A stretch of 64,000 bases of DNA, taken from positions 3,410,001-3,474,000 of the forward strand of contig NZ_CP178861.1 of NCBI RefSeq assembly GCF_047344985.1. The letters are read 5' to 3'. The DNA comes from Bdellovibrio sp047344985. Lineage in GTDB: Bacteria > Bdellovibrionota > Bdellovibrionia > Bdellovibrionales > Bdellovibrionaceae. The translations under genes were made by a program, and so were the position numbers. Positions 32,393 to 40,561 of this stretch are shown here, in pieces. Positions within the stretch are counted from its first letter, which is position 1. Each line of letters starts with the position of its first letter. The notes beneath the pieces are model-generated. The model was not told the DNA's origin, did no database searches, and saw only the letters and a list, made by a program, of their open reading frames with translations.

Positions 32393-32755
32393 CTATCTAA
32401 TCACCTTCACTCCAGTCACTGACGCAAAATCATTATCAAGCGTCAATAGCTGAGCATGGCTAAAACGAGCACAAGCTAACACCATAGAGTCCGCCATTCC
32501 AAGATCAAACTCCAGGGATAAGTCTCCGGCCAATAGAGCAATATCCCTGTTGATTTCCATAGACTTGTACTTGCTCAGTGCACTGACGACTTCTAACGAA
32601 GTTTCTTCGCTCGTTTGTTTTTTTAATTTTCTATAAATTTCATAGATCACGAGAGTTGGAACAATAGGATCTGTATTTTTTAAAGCCTCTTCGCATTTCT
32701 TACGAAGAGGGCCGTCACAAACAATTTCGATCCATACAGAGCTATCTACAACCAT
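32393..32755 (-). CDS. vapC: VapC-like PIN-domain toxin
   Basis: 120 residues, a complete PIN ribonuclease fold. The four acidic metal ligands are placed as expected: D4 in VVDSSVW, E39 in VIYEIYR, D89 in GMADSMVLA and D107 in LTLDNDF. PIN toxins of VapBC pairs cleave tRNA or rRNA when the antitoxin is lost. The ATG overlaps the last base of the antitoxin stop (TAATG), as in most such operons. Confidence 0.93.
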   Translation of the reverse strand: MVVDSSVWIEIVCDGPLRKKCEEALKNTDPIVPTLVIYEIYRKLKKQTSEETSLEVVSALSKYKSMEINRDIALLAGDLSLEFDLGMADSMVLACARFSHAQLLTLDNDFASVTGVKVIR

Positions 32756-32973
32756 TAGATCTTTCTGTCCTTTTTATCACGAAGATCTTTGGTGTTCACT
32801 TTGCCATATTTTTTAACCGTATCTCGCAAAACGGACAACTGTTTCACCGGCACTATGTATGCGATTCCACCTTTGGCAATAACGTCAACCTCAAGACCCG
32901 GTTGAATATTAAGGGCTTCTCGAACCTCTTCAGGAATGACTACTTGATATTTGGACGAAACTTTTACAGACAT
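32755..32973 (-). CDS. vapB: AbrB/MazE-type antitoxin (VapB)
   Basis: 72 residues. The first 47 are a swapped-hairpin DNA-binding domain: VSSKYQVVIPEEVREALNI, then PGLEVDVIAKGG. The charged tail (KKYGKVNTKDLRDKKDRK) would wrap the toxin. Such antitoxins repress their own operon together with the toxin. The start codon is six bases after a -10 box and has no ribosome site, so the transcript should be leaderless. Confidence 0.93.
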   Translation of the reverse strand: MSVKVSSKYQVVIPEEVREALNIQPGLEVDVIAKGGIAYIVPVKQLSVLRDTVKKYGKVNTKDLRDKKDRKI

Positions 32974-32979
32974 ACGTTA

Positions 32980-33007
32980 AGTATAACAGAACACTTATCG
33001 ATGTCAA
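32980..33007 (-). promoter_or_regulatory. Strong vapBC promoter, leaderless
   Basis: TTGACA (33007-33002) is a perfect -35 box and TATACT (32985-32980) matches the -10 consensus in five of six positions, with a 16-base spacer. Six bases separate the -10 box from the vapB ATG, so transcription should start at the A of ATG. Confidence 0.8.
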
Positions 33008-33022
33008 TATCGTTGAACGATA
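33008..33022. promoter_or_regulatory. Candidate VapBC operator palindrome
   Basis: TATCGTT-G-AACGATA is a perfect 7-base inverted repeat next to the -35 box of vapBC. Position and symmetry suit a site for the VapB dimer. Confidence 0.6.
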
Positions 33023-33043
33023 GCCCTGCAGTTCCACAGGGCT
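33022..33043 (-). terminator. Hairpin after cheB
   Basis: AGCCCTG pairs with CAGGGCT around an 8-base loop, 12 bases past the cheB stop on the minus strand. There is no U-tract after it, so termination may be weak or factor-dependent. Confidence 0.5.
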
Positions 33044-33054
33044 CCTAATTGATT

Positions 33055-34116
33055 TTAAGCGGCGTTACGAGTTTGGATTTGGCCTAAAAGATCTCCGGCA
33101 ATCTTATCCAGAGGGAGAATCTTATCTGCAGCACCTAATGCCACCGCAGCCGCAGGCATTCCATACACCACGCACGTTTCTTCGTTTTGTGCGACCGTGT
33201 AAGCTCCTGCATTTTTCATCTCTAACAAACCTTCGGCGCCGTCCTTACCCATTCCGGTCAAAACTACACCCAAGGCATTTTTACCTACGTACTTCGCAAC
33301 GGATTTCATCAAATAGTCTGCCGCCGGACGCACACTGTGCAACGCGGGACCTTGATGAAGTTTCACGTAGTAAAAGGCACCACTGCGTGTGATTTCCATG
33401 TGATAGTTTCCCGGAGCAATCAACACGCGCCCAGGAACGACTTGATCACCCTCTTGCGCTTCTTTCACTTCGAAAGGGAAAAGGTTATTCAGGTTTTCTG
33501 CAAAAGATTTTGTGAATCCCGGTGGCATATGCTGAACAATCAAGGTTCCCGGAATATCCGCAGGCATACCACTTAAAAAAACTTTCAAAGCTTCGGTTCC
33601 ACCTGTTGAAGAGGCCACGGCGATCAACTGATGCGTGGTTCTTGCAAGTGAAGTCGGGCTTACTTTTTTTACGGGTCCCGATGCTGGAACCACTTTTTTA
33701 ATCGGATTGATACGTGCTTTGGCAACGGCTCTAACTTTTTCCAGAATCGTTTGCGACAGTGATTCCAAACTTTGTGAGACGTCAATGGAAGGTTTTTCCA
33801 TGATCTCAATGGCACCCGCTTCAAGAGCGCGCAAATAAGTTTCAGAACCCGTTTTCGCCAAGCTTGAAAAAATAATCGTTCGAGTTGGAAAATGCTGCAT
33901 GACCTTTTCCAGGAAACTAATGCCATCCATGCGAGGCATTTCCACATCCAGAGTCATAACATCAGGTTTAAGGGTCACCAGTTTGTCTCTTGCGATATAA
34001 GGATCTGAAGCTGTTCCTACAACTTCCATATCCGGTGCGGAGCTAAAAATCTTCTCTAGAAGTTTTCTGATCACCGCAGAGTCATCAACAATCAGGACAC
34101 GAATTTTCTGAGCCAT
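33055..34116 (-). CDS. cheB: Chemotaxis response regulator protein-glutamate methylesterase/deamidase
   Basis: Removes methyl groups from chemoreceptors when phosphorylated by CheA. 353 residues. Receiver domain with D11-D12 and phosphoacceptor D57 in TLDVEMPRMDG, then the methylesterase domain with ASSTGGTEAL (catalytic Ser), QHMPPGFTKSFA (His) and GMGKDGAEGL (Asp). Last gene of cheA-cheR-cheB; a ribosome site GAGG lies in the 12-base gap after cheR. Confidence 0.97.
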   Translation of the reverse strand: MAQKIRVLIVDDSAVIRKLLEKIFSSAPDMEVVGTASDPYIARDKLVTLKPDVMTLDVEMPRMDGISFLEKVMQHFPTRTIIFSSLAKTGSETYLRALEAGAIEIMEKPSIDVSQSLESLSQTILEKVRAVAKARINPIKKVVPASGPVKKVSPTSLARTTHQLIAVASSTGGTEALKVFLSGMPADIPGTLIVQHMPPGFTKSFAENLNNLFPFEVKEAQEGDQVVPGRVLIAPGNYHMEITRSGAFYYVKLHQGPALHSVRPAADYLMKSVAKYVGKNALGVVLTGMGKDGAEGLLEMKNAGAYTVAQNEETCVVYGMPAAAVALGAADKILPLDKIAGDLLGQIQTRNAA

Positions 34117-34128
34117 AAGGCGCCTCTA

Positions 34129-34998
34129 TTAGAGCTTTTGGTAAACAGCTCTTGAAAGCGGTTTAAGTTGTTGGTGCTTGACGTTTCCAGATTCAGAGTG
34201 GCCTAAGATGAGGTATCCACCCGGAGCCAAACAAGTCACCAAATTGTCGATCACCTTCTTCGTTGTTGCTTCATCAAAATAAATCAAAACATTTCGACAG
34301 AAGATCACATGGAACTTGTGCTGAAATTCATATTTCGGATTCATCAGATTGAATGGCGCAAAGCGGATCATGCTGTGAATCTGATCCTTGGCTCTCCAGA
34401 ACTCATCACCTTGCGCTTTGATTTTTTCAAAGTACTTGTGACGTTGCGCTGGAGGAAGACCTTGCATCTCACGCTCTTCATAAGTTCCTGAAGAAGCCTT
34501 TTTTAGAACTTGCAAATCAATGTCGGTCGCCAGAATACGCACTTTGCTAGCGGAGTTATCACCCACAGCTTCATTTGCCGTCATCGCAATCGTGTAAGGC
34601 TCTTGACCTGTGCTGGCCGCCGCACACCAAAGGCGGATGTCATTGCCAAATTTGCGACACAAATCAGGAAGTACACTGCCGAGGAAATCAAAATGATTCG
34701 ACTCGCGATAAAACGACGTCATGTTCGTTGTCAGAGCCGAAATAAACTCTGACACCATTTCCGGGCTGCCTCTATCGATCATCGTCCAATACTCTTCGTA
34801 CGACTTCAAAGAATGTCGTCTTAATAACTTCACAATGCGATTGCGAATCAATGCATGGTTCTTTGGAGTCAGTGGAAGATCCACGCCCGCGAGTTCATAC
34901 ATGCGTTCCGCAAATTTTGTAAACATCTTATCGCTGAGCTTGATCTCTTCAAAATCGTAAAGAGAACCTACAAGCTCATTCTTTTTTACAGCCGTCAT
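34129..34998 (-). CDS. cheR: Chemotaxis protein methyltransferase
   Basis: SAM-dependent methylation of glutamates in chemoreceptors. 289 residues: an N-terminal helical domain, then the SAM-binding domain with RLWCAAASTGQEPYTIAM, ILATDID and a FHVIFCRNVLIYFD signature. TNMTSFYRE is the family substrate loop. ATG overlaps the cheA stop by 4 bases and has GGGAG nine bases ahead. Confidence 0.97.
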   Translation of the reverse strand: MTAVKKNELVGSLYDFEEIKLSDKMFTKFAERMYELAGVDLPLTPKNHALIRNRIVKLLRRHSLKSYEEYWTMIDRGSPEMVSEFISALTTNMTSFYRESNHFDFLGSVLPDLCRKFGNDIRLWCAAASTGQEPYTIAMTANEAVGDNSASKVRILATDIDLQVLKKASSGTYEEREMQGLPPAQRHKYFEKIKAQGDEFWRAKDQIHSMIRFAPFNLMNPKYEFQHKFHVIFCRNVLIYFDEATTKKVIDNLVTCLAPGGYLILGHSESGNVKHQQLKPLSRAVYQKL

Positions 34999-37016
34999 GC
35001 TGCCATCTCCCTACCCTTAGTGACATTACTCACTAAAGCTCCTGGTTCAAGAATAAGAACCGTACGACCATCACCAAGGATCGCGGCGCCCGCAACTTCA
35101 GGAATATTTTGTCCTGTCGTAATTGGTTTAACCACCACTTGTGCCTGTCCCAAAACGTCATCCACAGGGAATGCCATTTGGCCAGTCATGGATTCAATAA
35201 TCACAAGCATGGTCTCTTCACGACGAGCACTCAAAGAGTTCTCGCGTTTTGCCATGAGCTGCTGGTCTTTTTTGTTGAGTGTCCAATTGATGGATCCCAA
35301 AGTTTTTGAAACATCAATCACCGGCAAGAGCAGTCCACGAATGCTCGCCACTTTTCCTGCTCCGGAAATATGCGTGTAGTCTTTTGGTAGGACACGCACG
35401 ATTTCACGAATGGAATGAATTGGTAAAATATAACGGGCTCCATCCAAAGCCACGATGATACCGTCGGTAATCGCCGTGCTAAGAGGAATCGTCAAACGGA
35501 AGGTTGTTCCCTGACCTGCTTTCGAGAAAATATTGATCTTCCCGTTGATCTTATCCAAATTTGATTTCACAACGTCCAAACCTACACCACGGCCTGAAAG
35601 ATCCGAGATCTTATCTGCCGTCGAAAAACCCGGTTGGAAAATATATTGGAAAACTTGTTCATCGGGAATTGATGCGGGGTCAACACCTGTTGGCACAAAG
35701 CCTCTTTCAATAGCTTTTGCCAAAACTTTTTCGCGATTGATACCACCACCATCGTCACAAATTTCAATGATAACGTTACCACCTGATTGTTTTGCGGAAA
35801 CGACCACTTTTGCTGTGACAGGCTTGCCTCTTTCCAAGCGTGTTTCTTTTTTCTCAACCCCGTGGTCCATCGAGTTACGAACCAAGTGAACGAGAGGATC
35901 ACCTAATAATTCAAAGACGGTTCTTTCAACCTCGGTCTCTTCACCGATAAGCTGCAAATCCACAGGTTTATCCAAACTCAACGACACGTCACGAACGATA
36001 CGCTGAATTTTAATGAACATGGATTTTAGCGGCGTCATACGAATGCTGAGTGTCTTTTCATAAAGTTCACGAACTGCTTTATCCAGTTGATCAACGATGG
36101 CTTCTAAACGAAGATTCACACCACTGCGAACTGTTTCATCATGAACTAATTGATTCTTTAAAACCACAAGCTCACCTACCGCGTCCAACACGGAATCCAC
36201 ACGGCCCGTATCAACTTTGATAGCGCTTGTTTGTTTTGCAGGAGCTTTTCCAGAACCACCATTGCCGCTTGAAGAGGCCGCAGGCTCAGTCGGCGCTGCT
36301 TTTGCTGGAGCTGGTTTTGAATTTTCAGCCACCACTTTCAACGCAGGTTTTTCAGGAGCTGGTTGTGCCGCAACGGGTGCTTGCGCTGGCGCCTGTGCCG
36401 CCGCTTTTTTCTCTTGTTCTTCTTTCGCATAGAACTCAGCTTGATCTTCAGGAGACAATTGCGCCAGAAGTTCTGCAAGCAAGTCATGGTTTGTAACATC
36501 GTCGGTCGCCTCCGCAGCTGGAGCTGGCGTCGCAGCAAAGAAGTCATCAGGAACCTGTTCTTTAACTTCTTCGGTAGAAGCCGAAGCCGCTTCTTTTTTA
36601 TGTGAAGACGGTTTGCCTGAAAGCTCTTCCGTTAAAGCGACAAGCTGCTCTCTTAGAGCCGTCGTATCCCAAGGAAGATTTTTACCTTGTTGTAAAGAAG
36701 AGACGCGGTTTTTAAGTTCGTCACCAGATTGAAGCAAAAGTGAAATCGCATTGGAGTTCACAAGCTCAGGACGCGAACGTAAAAGATCCAAAAGGTCTTC
36801 CATCACATGGGCAAATTTAGAAAGATCTGTGAGACCGACAGCGGCCGCGCCCCCTTTTACAGAGTGAGCTACACGGAAAATATCAGTGAGATCCTTCGCA
36901 GGATCTTCACTGTTTTCCAGTCTCATCATATATTCCTCATACTGCTCCAGCATGAACGCAGACTCGTTGAGGAAATCCATCTGCAGTTCTTCGAAAAAGG
37001 CATTATCACCGCTCAT
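34995..37016 (-). CDS. cheA: Chemotaxis sensor kinase CheA
   Basis: Cytoplasmic histidine kinase that reads receptor arrays through CheW. 673 residues. Hpt domain with H51 in VAHSVKGGAA; a long Ala/Pro-rich linker (about 150-270) instead of a clear CheY-binding P2 domain; dimerisation P3; the P4 kinase with LVRNSMDHG, DDGGGI and GRGVGLDVV; and a CheW-like P5 (about 540-670). First gene of cheA-cheR-cheB, divergent from cheW. GGAGC lies before the ATG. Confidence 0.97.
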   Translation of the reverse strand: MSGDNAFFEELQMDFLNESAFMLEQYEEYMMRLENSEDPAKDLTDIFRVAHSVKGGAAAVGLTDLSKFAHVMEDLLDLLRSRPELVNSNAISLLLQSGDELKNRVSSLQQGKNLPWDTTALREQLVALTEELSGKPSSHKKEAASASTEEVKEQVPDDFFAATPAPAAEATDDVTNHDLLAELLAQLSPEDQAEFYAKEEQEKKAAAQAPAQAPVAAQPAPEKPALKVVAENSKPAPAKAAPTEPAASSSGNGGSGKAPAKQTSAIKVDTGRVDSVLDAVGELVVLKNQLVHDETVRSGVNLRLEAIVDQLDKAVRELYEKTLSIRMTPLKSMFIKIQRIVRDVSLSLDKPVDLQLIGEETEVERTVFELLGDPLVHLVRNSMDHGVEKKETRLERGKPVTAKVVVSAKQSGGNVIIEICDDGGGINREKVLAKAIERGFVPTGVDPASIPDEQVFQYIFQPGFSTADKISDLSGRGVGLDVVKSNLDKINGKINIFSKAGQGTTFRLTIPLSTAITDGIIVALDGARYILPIHSIREIVRVLPKDYTHISGAGKVASIRGLLLPVIDVSKTLGSINWTLNKKDQQLMAKRENSLSARREETMLVIIESMTGQMAFPVDDVLGQAQVVVKPITTGQNIPEVAGAAILGDGRTVLILEPGALVSNVTKGREMAA

Positions 37017-37104
37017 GTGCGTGCTCCATTAGTATTGAAAAATCACAAGAAATTATCGGATGATAGGCAGGCTAACTATTTACATCATTGGTCCAGAATG
37101 AGAT

Positions 37105-37131
37105 TAAATTCCAACCCGGTCGGGCCGACAA
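37105..37131 (+). promoter_or_regulatory. Candidate sigma-28 (FliA) promoter of cheW
   Basis: TAAA (37105-37108), a 15-base spacer and GCCGACAA (37124-37131) match the flagellar sigma-28 consensus TAAA-N15-GCCGATAA in 11 of 12 fixed positions. It points toward cheW, whose ATG is about 160 bases away. Sigma-28 control of a chemotaxis gene is biologically expected. Confidence 0.6.
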
Positions 37132-37294
37132 CTTTGCTCTCAAGACCTTCGTCCTTAAATGTCTCAGTACGGGATTGCTCAAATCCTAATTTATTATTTT
37201 TTGAAAGAGTCGAGAAATTCTCTTAAGTCCCCTTAGATTTTTCTCGAAGAGTCTGGGGTAAGGATTTTATCTTCGACTTTGAAAGGCGATTACA

Positions 37295-37783
37295 ATGAGC
37301 GATAAAGCAAAACCAGGTCAGTATTTGACGTTCCAATTGATGTCTGAACAATACGGAGTTGCTATTGAGACTGTGCGTGAGATCAACCAGTTCGGTGAAA
37401 TCACTCCAGTGCCGCGTACTCCTGATTATGTTAAAGGTGTGATGAATTTGCGCGGTAAAATTATTCCGGTTGTAAATCTTCGCATTAAATTCGGTATGCA
37501 ACCACAAGATACAACTCGTGACACATGCATCATCGTGATCGACACTGAAATCGGTCAAGTAGGCATGATCGTAGACTCAGTGAAAGAAGTTGTAGATCTT
37601 CAAGAATCACAAATCGAACCTTCTCCGGTACTAGGTAACGAACACGCAATGTCTTTCGTTCGCGGTATGGGTAAAGTCGACAACAAAGTTGTGATCCTAG
37701 TTGATATCGTCTCTGCATTCTCTGCAGAACAAATGGGCCACATGGCTCAGTTCTCTCACCAAGAAGAAGCGAAAGCTGCTTAA
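37295..37783 (+). CDS. cheW: Chemotaxis adaptor CheW
   Basis: Couples CheA to receptors. 162 residues, a single CheW SH3-like domain: YLTFQLMSEQYGVAIETVREI, VPRTPDYVKGVMNLRGKIIPV, and a D-S-V-K-E segment typical of the CheA contact face. AAAGGCG lies before the ATG. It is separated from cheA by 278 bases and transcribed alone, ending at two hairpins. Confidence 0.95.
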   Translation: MSDKAKPGQYLTFQLMSEQYGVAIETVREINQFGEITPVPRTPDYVKGVMNLRGKIIPVVNLRIKFGMQPQDTTRDTCIIVIDTEIGQVGMIVDSVKEVVDLQESQIEPSPVLGNEHAMSFVRGMGKVDNKVVILVDIVSAFSAEQMGHMAQFSHQEEAKAA

Positions 37784-37790
37784 TAATAGG

Positions 37791-37855
37791 CGCGAGTTTC
37801 CTCGCGTGTTTTGAAGATAAAAGGGCGAGCTCAAAAAGCTAGCCCTTTTATTTTA
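37791..37855 (+). terminator. Tandem hairpins terminating cheW
   Basis: CGCGAG/CTCGCG (37791-37806, loop TTTC) is followed by a stronger hairpin at 37818-37850, where TAAAAGGGC pairs with GCCCTTTTA and an inner AGCT pairs with AGCT, then ATTTTAAT. The second is a convincing intrinsic terminator. Confidence 0.8.
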
Positions 37856-37904
37856 ATAAACATTACTTAGTTGTTTTCTTGAGCGAGTTTAATAATAATC
37901 TACT

Positions 37905-38657
37905 ATGCTCAAATATCTCTCTTTTATAGTGATCTCTGTATTTTATTTAGAAATTTCTGCCAGTACACTTGCATGTCCCGACGGGCAATATCCAGTTAAA
38001 GCTCATTATCGACACTCCTATTACCGAGCTAGTGGAACCCTTGTGAGGGCCACGAATGTCAAAGCACATTGCAAGTTGTTAACTCGTGGTTATATCTATA
38101 CGAAAAATAGATTTAAGGATGGCTTACCCCAAGGGTGGCCCCATTCAAAAGAACGAGCGAAGGCTTGGAAAGATGGCGAAAAAAGCGTCCTCATAGATAT
38201 ACTCGACAACCTTCCTCAAGAAATTTTAAGCGAGAAAATTGAGGGATTTTATAGAGCCGAGCGCTCTAAAGATTATCCTAACCCAGCCAGTAGTTCTGAC
38301 GGAATTATCGTCATCTATGACTCTGCTTTTGATAATAAAGACGGGTTAGACAGAGTAATAACGCATGAGTTGTCACATCAAAATTACGAAGACATTGGGG
38401 AAACTGCCAGACAGGACTATCGTCGCGCTACGGGATGGCACCTTGAGCTCGAAAAAGATAACAAATATTATTGGCAAGGCCGTAAGAATGGATACGTTGA
38501 AGAAGACGGAAAAATGTCGCCTAACGAGGATTATTCCAATAATTTTGAACACTTTATAAACAATCCTGATAAACTGAAAAAGACCACACCTTCGGCGTAT
38601 GAATGGTATCAAAAGAGATACGGCGATAAATTGGGAAGAAAGGGTTCCGGCAAATGA
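37905..38657 (+). CDS. Putative secreted zinc metallopeptidase
   Basis: 250 residues. A signal peptide ends near SASTLA and the mature protein opens with CPDGQYPVKAHYRHSYYR, where two cysteines about 30 residues apart may form a disulfide. THELSHQ near residue 150 is an HExxH zinc site, and NFEHFINNPDKL further on could supply the third ligand glutamate, as in gluzincins. I do not recognise a named family, so the enzymatic call is motif-based. The gene is AT-rich and overlaps the next one by four bases, forming a two-gene unit. Confidence 0.72.
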   Translation: MLKYLSFIVISVFYLEISASTLACPDGQYPVKAHYRHSYYRASGTLVRATNVKAHCKLLTRGYIYTKNRFKDGLPQGWPHSKERAKAWKDGEKSVLIDILDNLPQEILSEKIEGFYRAERSKDYPNPASSSDGIIVIYDSAFDNKDGLDRVITHELSHQNYEDIGETARQDYRRATGWHLELEKDNKYYWQGRKNGYVEEDGKMSPNEDYSNNFEHFINNPDKLKKTTPSAYEWYQKRYGDKLGRKGSGK

Positions 38658-39160
38658 AATGTGGAGTTTTGATTACAAGCCTTATTATGTTGGCTGGTTG
38701 TGCAAGTACCTCAGGCAAAACTCAACGTCTTACCTACGAAAATGTTAAAAGCCTTTCGGTTGGAAAATCTACTTCCTCTGAAGTTATCGCTACTCTAGGG
38801 TCTCCGAGTGACAAGAACTCTCGGGACGGCTACTTTTCCCTGCAGTTTAATGATCCCTCAACAGGCGTTCAAAGGGTAACTGCCAACTTTGACGATAAAA
38901 CATCAAAGCTCATTGGCATTTTATGGATCCCGACAGAGTCTGATCCACAGATCTCTCTTTCAAATACTCTTGAAAGTTTTCAAGGCGCTTCTTTTGTAAC
39001 GGAGCAAAGTGAAAGAGATAGAATACATTCTATCTCACGGGTCAAATTTTATATTGATCAAAAGAGAGGGATTACGATTCGATATGATGAGAACCTGAAA
39101 CAAGTCGAAGGCATCTCTTTTTATGAAGGCACAGGCCGCCTTCCCTCTAACAATCAATAA
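38654..39160 (+). CDS. Lipoprotein with BamE/SmpA-like domain
   Basis: 168 residues. Lipobox MLAGC gives a clear lipoprotein. VKSLSVGKSTSSEVIATLGSPS is the typical start of the BamE/SmpA fold, where a helix pair precedes a small sheet. The protein is longer than BamE itself (113 in E. coli), so it is a relative rather than the assembly-machine subunit. It overlaps the metallopeptidase gene (ATGA) and may serve as its outer-membrane partner; that is inference from position. Confidence 0.75.
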   Translation: MKCGVLITSLIMLAGCASTSGKTQRLTYENVKSLSVGKSTSSEVIATLGSPSDKNSRDGYFSLQFNDPSTGVQRVTANFDDKTSKLIGILWIPTESDPQISLSNTLESFQGASFVTEQSERDRIHSISRVKFYIDQKRGITIRYDENLKQVEGISFYEGTGRLPSNNQ

Positions 39161-39182
39161 TGATACTTTTTAACTAATTTAG

Positions 39183-39215
39183 AAAAAGCCCACGAAGTGA
39201 TTCATGGGCTTTTTT
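39183..39215 (+). terminator. Terminator after the BamE-like gene
   Basis: AAAAAGCCCA pairs with TGGGCTTTTT, followed by another T; the hairpin can act on either strand and separates convergent genes. Confidence 0.8.
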
Positions 39216-39250
39216 CCGTGAACGTATTTCAAAAAATCACTCGCATGCTT

Positions 39251-39781
39251 TTAGTTCTTCTGCAATTTCTTTTCAATCATTGGGTAAAGAGCAAATGAAG
39301 CTCCAAACACGATGTGAGCGGCCCAATCCCAAAACATCGGAACTTCACGGTTCCAGTAATCCACGCCTTGCATGATATTCATCACAAGTGGAATTAAGAC
39401 ATAAGGTCCTGCCATTGAAACCACGCTGACGCCAAGACCCAACATCAAAGCCGCACCCTTAGACTGAGGCTGAAGTTTACTAGCCACGACTCCGTAAAGG
39501 ACACCCCAAAGAAGCGACGGCCCCAATTGATGCAACAAAAGTCCTGCGAGCAATGCTCCAAGGTGAAACCCTTGTAGAGCCGACTCACCAAATAAGACCG
39601 AACCAATCACTTGCACAGGATAAAGAGGGCTCTTTCCCAAGAAGACGGTAAAAACGACCATGACAACGACCGCCATGATAAGTCCCGCGATTTGTCCTGT
39701 CACAATACCCGTAACAAGAGACCGAGACATTCCGGAGTCTCGAGACGAAACAGCCGTTAAAGGCTTTACAGTGTTTTCCAT
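39251..39781 (-). CDS. Four-helix membrane protein of unknown function
   Basis: 176 residues with four long hydrophobic segments at about 22-48, 72-90, 108-135 and 150-168, so an inner-membrane protein. Loops are short and no catalytic motif is visible; I cannot name a family. AAGGAG precedes the ATG. It is divergent from an iron-sulfur-type regulator with a shared 98-base gap containing a TTTAAA repeat, which suggests that regulator as its controller. Confidence 0.7.
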   Translation of the reverse strand: MENTVKPLTAVSSRDSGMSRSLVTGIVTGQIAGLIMAVVVMVVFTVFLGKSPLYPVQVIGSVLFGESALQGFHLGALLAGLLLHQLGPSLLWGVLYGVVASKLQPQSKGAALMLGLGVSVVSMAGPYVLIPLVMNIMQGVDYWNREVPMFWDWAAHIVFGASFALYPMIEKKLQKN

Positions 39782-39848
39782 AATTACTCCTTTTATAAAA
39801 TTCTTTCTGGCTTCATAATGATCCCGGGAATAAAAATGGTAAATACTG

Positions 39849-39863
39849 TTTAAATTGTTTAAA
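39849..39863. promoter_or_regulatory. Candidate operator between the membrane gene and its regulator
   Basis: TTTAAA-TTG-TTTAAA repeats a self-complementary hexamer with a 3-base centre. It lies six bases before the ribosome site of the regulator gene, as expected for autoregulation. AT-rich sequence makes chance occurrence possible. Confidence 0.4.
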
Positions 39864-39879
39864 TAGATAAGGAGGCCCT

Positions 39880-40518
39880 ATGCAAAGTCTGCACGCCAAT
39901 CAAAAGAAGATTTTAGAATACCTTTTGACCCAACCCGATGGGGCCACGCTGGATGAAATCGCGGACCATTTAGAGATTACAAAAACAGCCGCCAAGGAAC
40001 ACCTTATCAAAGTAGAAGGTTTGGGCTTTCTGTCTTACCGAGATGTCAAAGGCTCTGTGGGACGACCTCGTCGCTATTATCTTCTTTCTCAAGAAGGACA
40101 CGAAGCTTTTCCCCGTCAGTACTCGTGGCTTTCAAATATTATTCTAGAATTTCTTGCTGAAGACGTAGGAGCCGCTTCCGTTTCAAAAATGATGGAACGA
40201 CTTGCAGTTCGAGTCGCCGAATCCATGAAACCCCGCTTTGAAAAAACCGGCTCCACGGCAGAACTTTTAAGTGAGATCGCCAAAGCGCTTAATGAACTCG
40301 GTTACCGCGCCACCCTTAAACAACGTGATCTTCGCAAAGGTGCTGTTATCGAAGCCACAAACTGCGTCTATCACACCGTTGCCAAAGCCCATCCGGAACT
40401 TTGCAAGTTCGATACGAAATTTATCGAAAAGTCTTCTGGAGGATTGAACGTCAAACTAGAGAGCTGCATAGCCCGAGGTGGCTCTGTCTGCCGATTCTGC
40501 ATAAGAAAAAACCCATGA
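39880..40518 (+). CDS. SufR-like iron-sulfur transcriptional regulator
   Basis: 212 residues. The N-terminal winged helix (about 1-75) reads LDEIADHLEITKTAAKEHL and ends in a GRPRRYYLLS wing. The C-terminal part has five cysteines: C162, C175, C196, C204 and C207. C162-x12-C175 and C204 sit as the [4Fe-4S] ligands of cyanobacterial SufR, a repressor that senses Fe-S or oxidative state. No suf genes are in the window, so the targets here may differ; the divergent membrane gene is the obvious candidate. GGAGG is well placed. The stop codon lies inside the transketolase terminator hairpin. Confidence 0.8.
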   Translation: MQSLHANQKKILEYLLTQPDGATLDEIADHLEITKTAAKEHLIKVEGLGFLSYRDVKGSVGRPRRYYLLSQEGHEAFPRQYSWLSNIILEFLAEDVGAASVSKMMERLAVRVAESMKPRFEKTGSTAELLSEIAKALNELGYRATLKQRDLRKGAVIEATNCVYHTVAKAHPELCKFDTKFIEKSSGGLNVKLESCIARGGSVCRFCIRKNP

Positions 40519-40533
40519 ATTTCTTCATGGGTT
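40510..40533 (-). terminator. Terminator of the transketolase gene
   Basis: AACCCATGAA pairs with TTCATGGGTT around TTTC. On the minus strand it is followed by TTTTTTC, a strong tail. The hairpin overlaps the stop codon of the convergent regulator gene. Confidence 0.85.
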
Positions 40534-40561
40534 CCTCTGAAATCTAATTCAATTTTCAATT

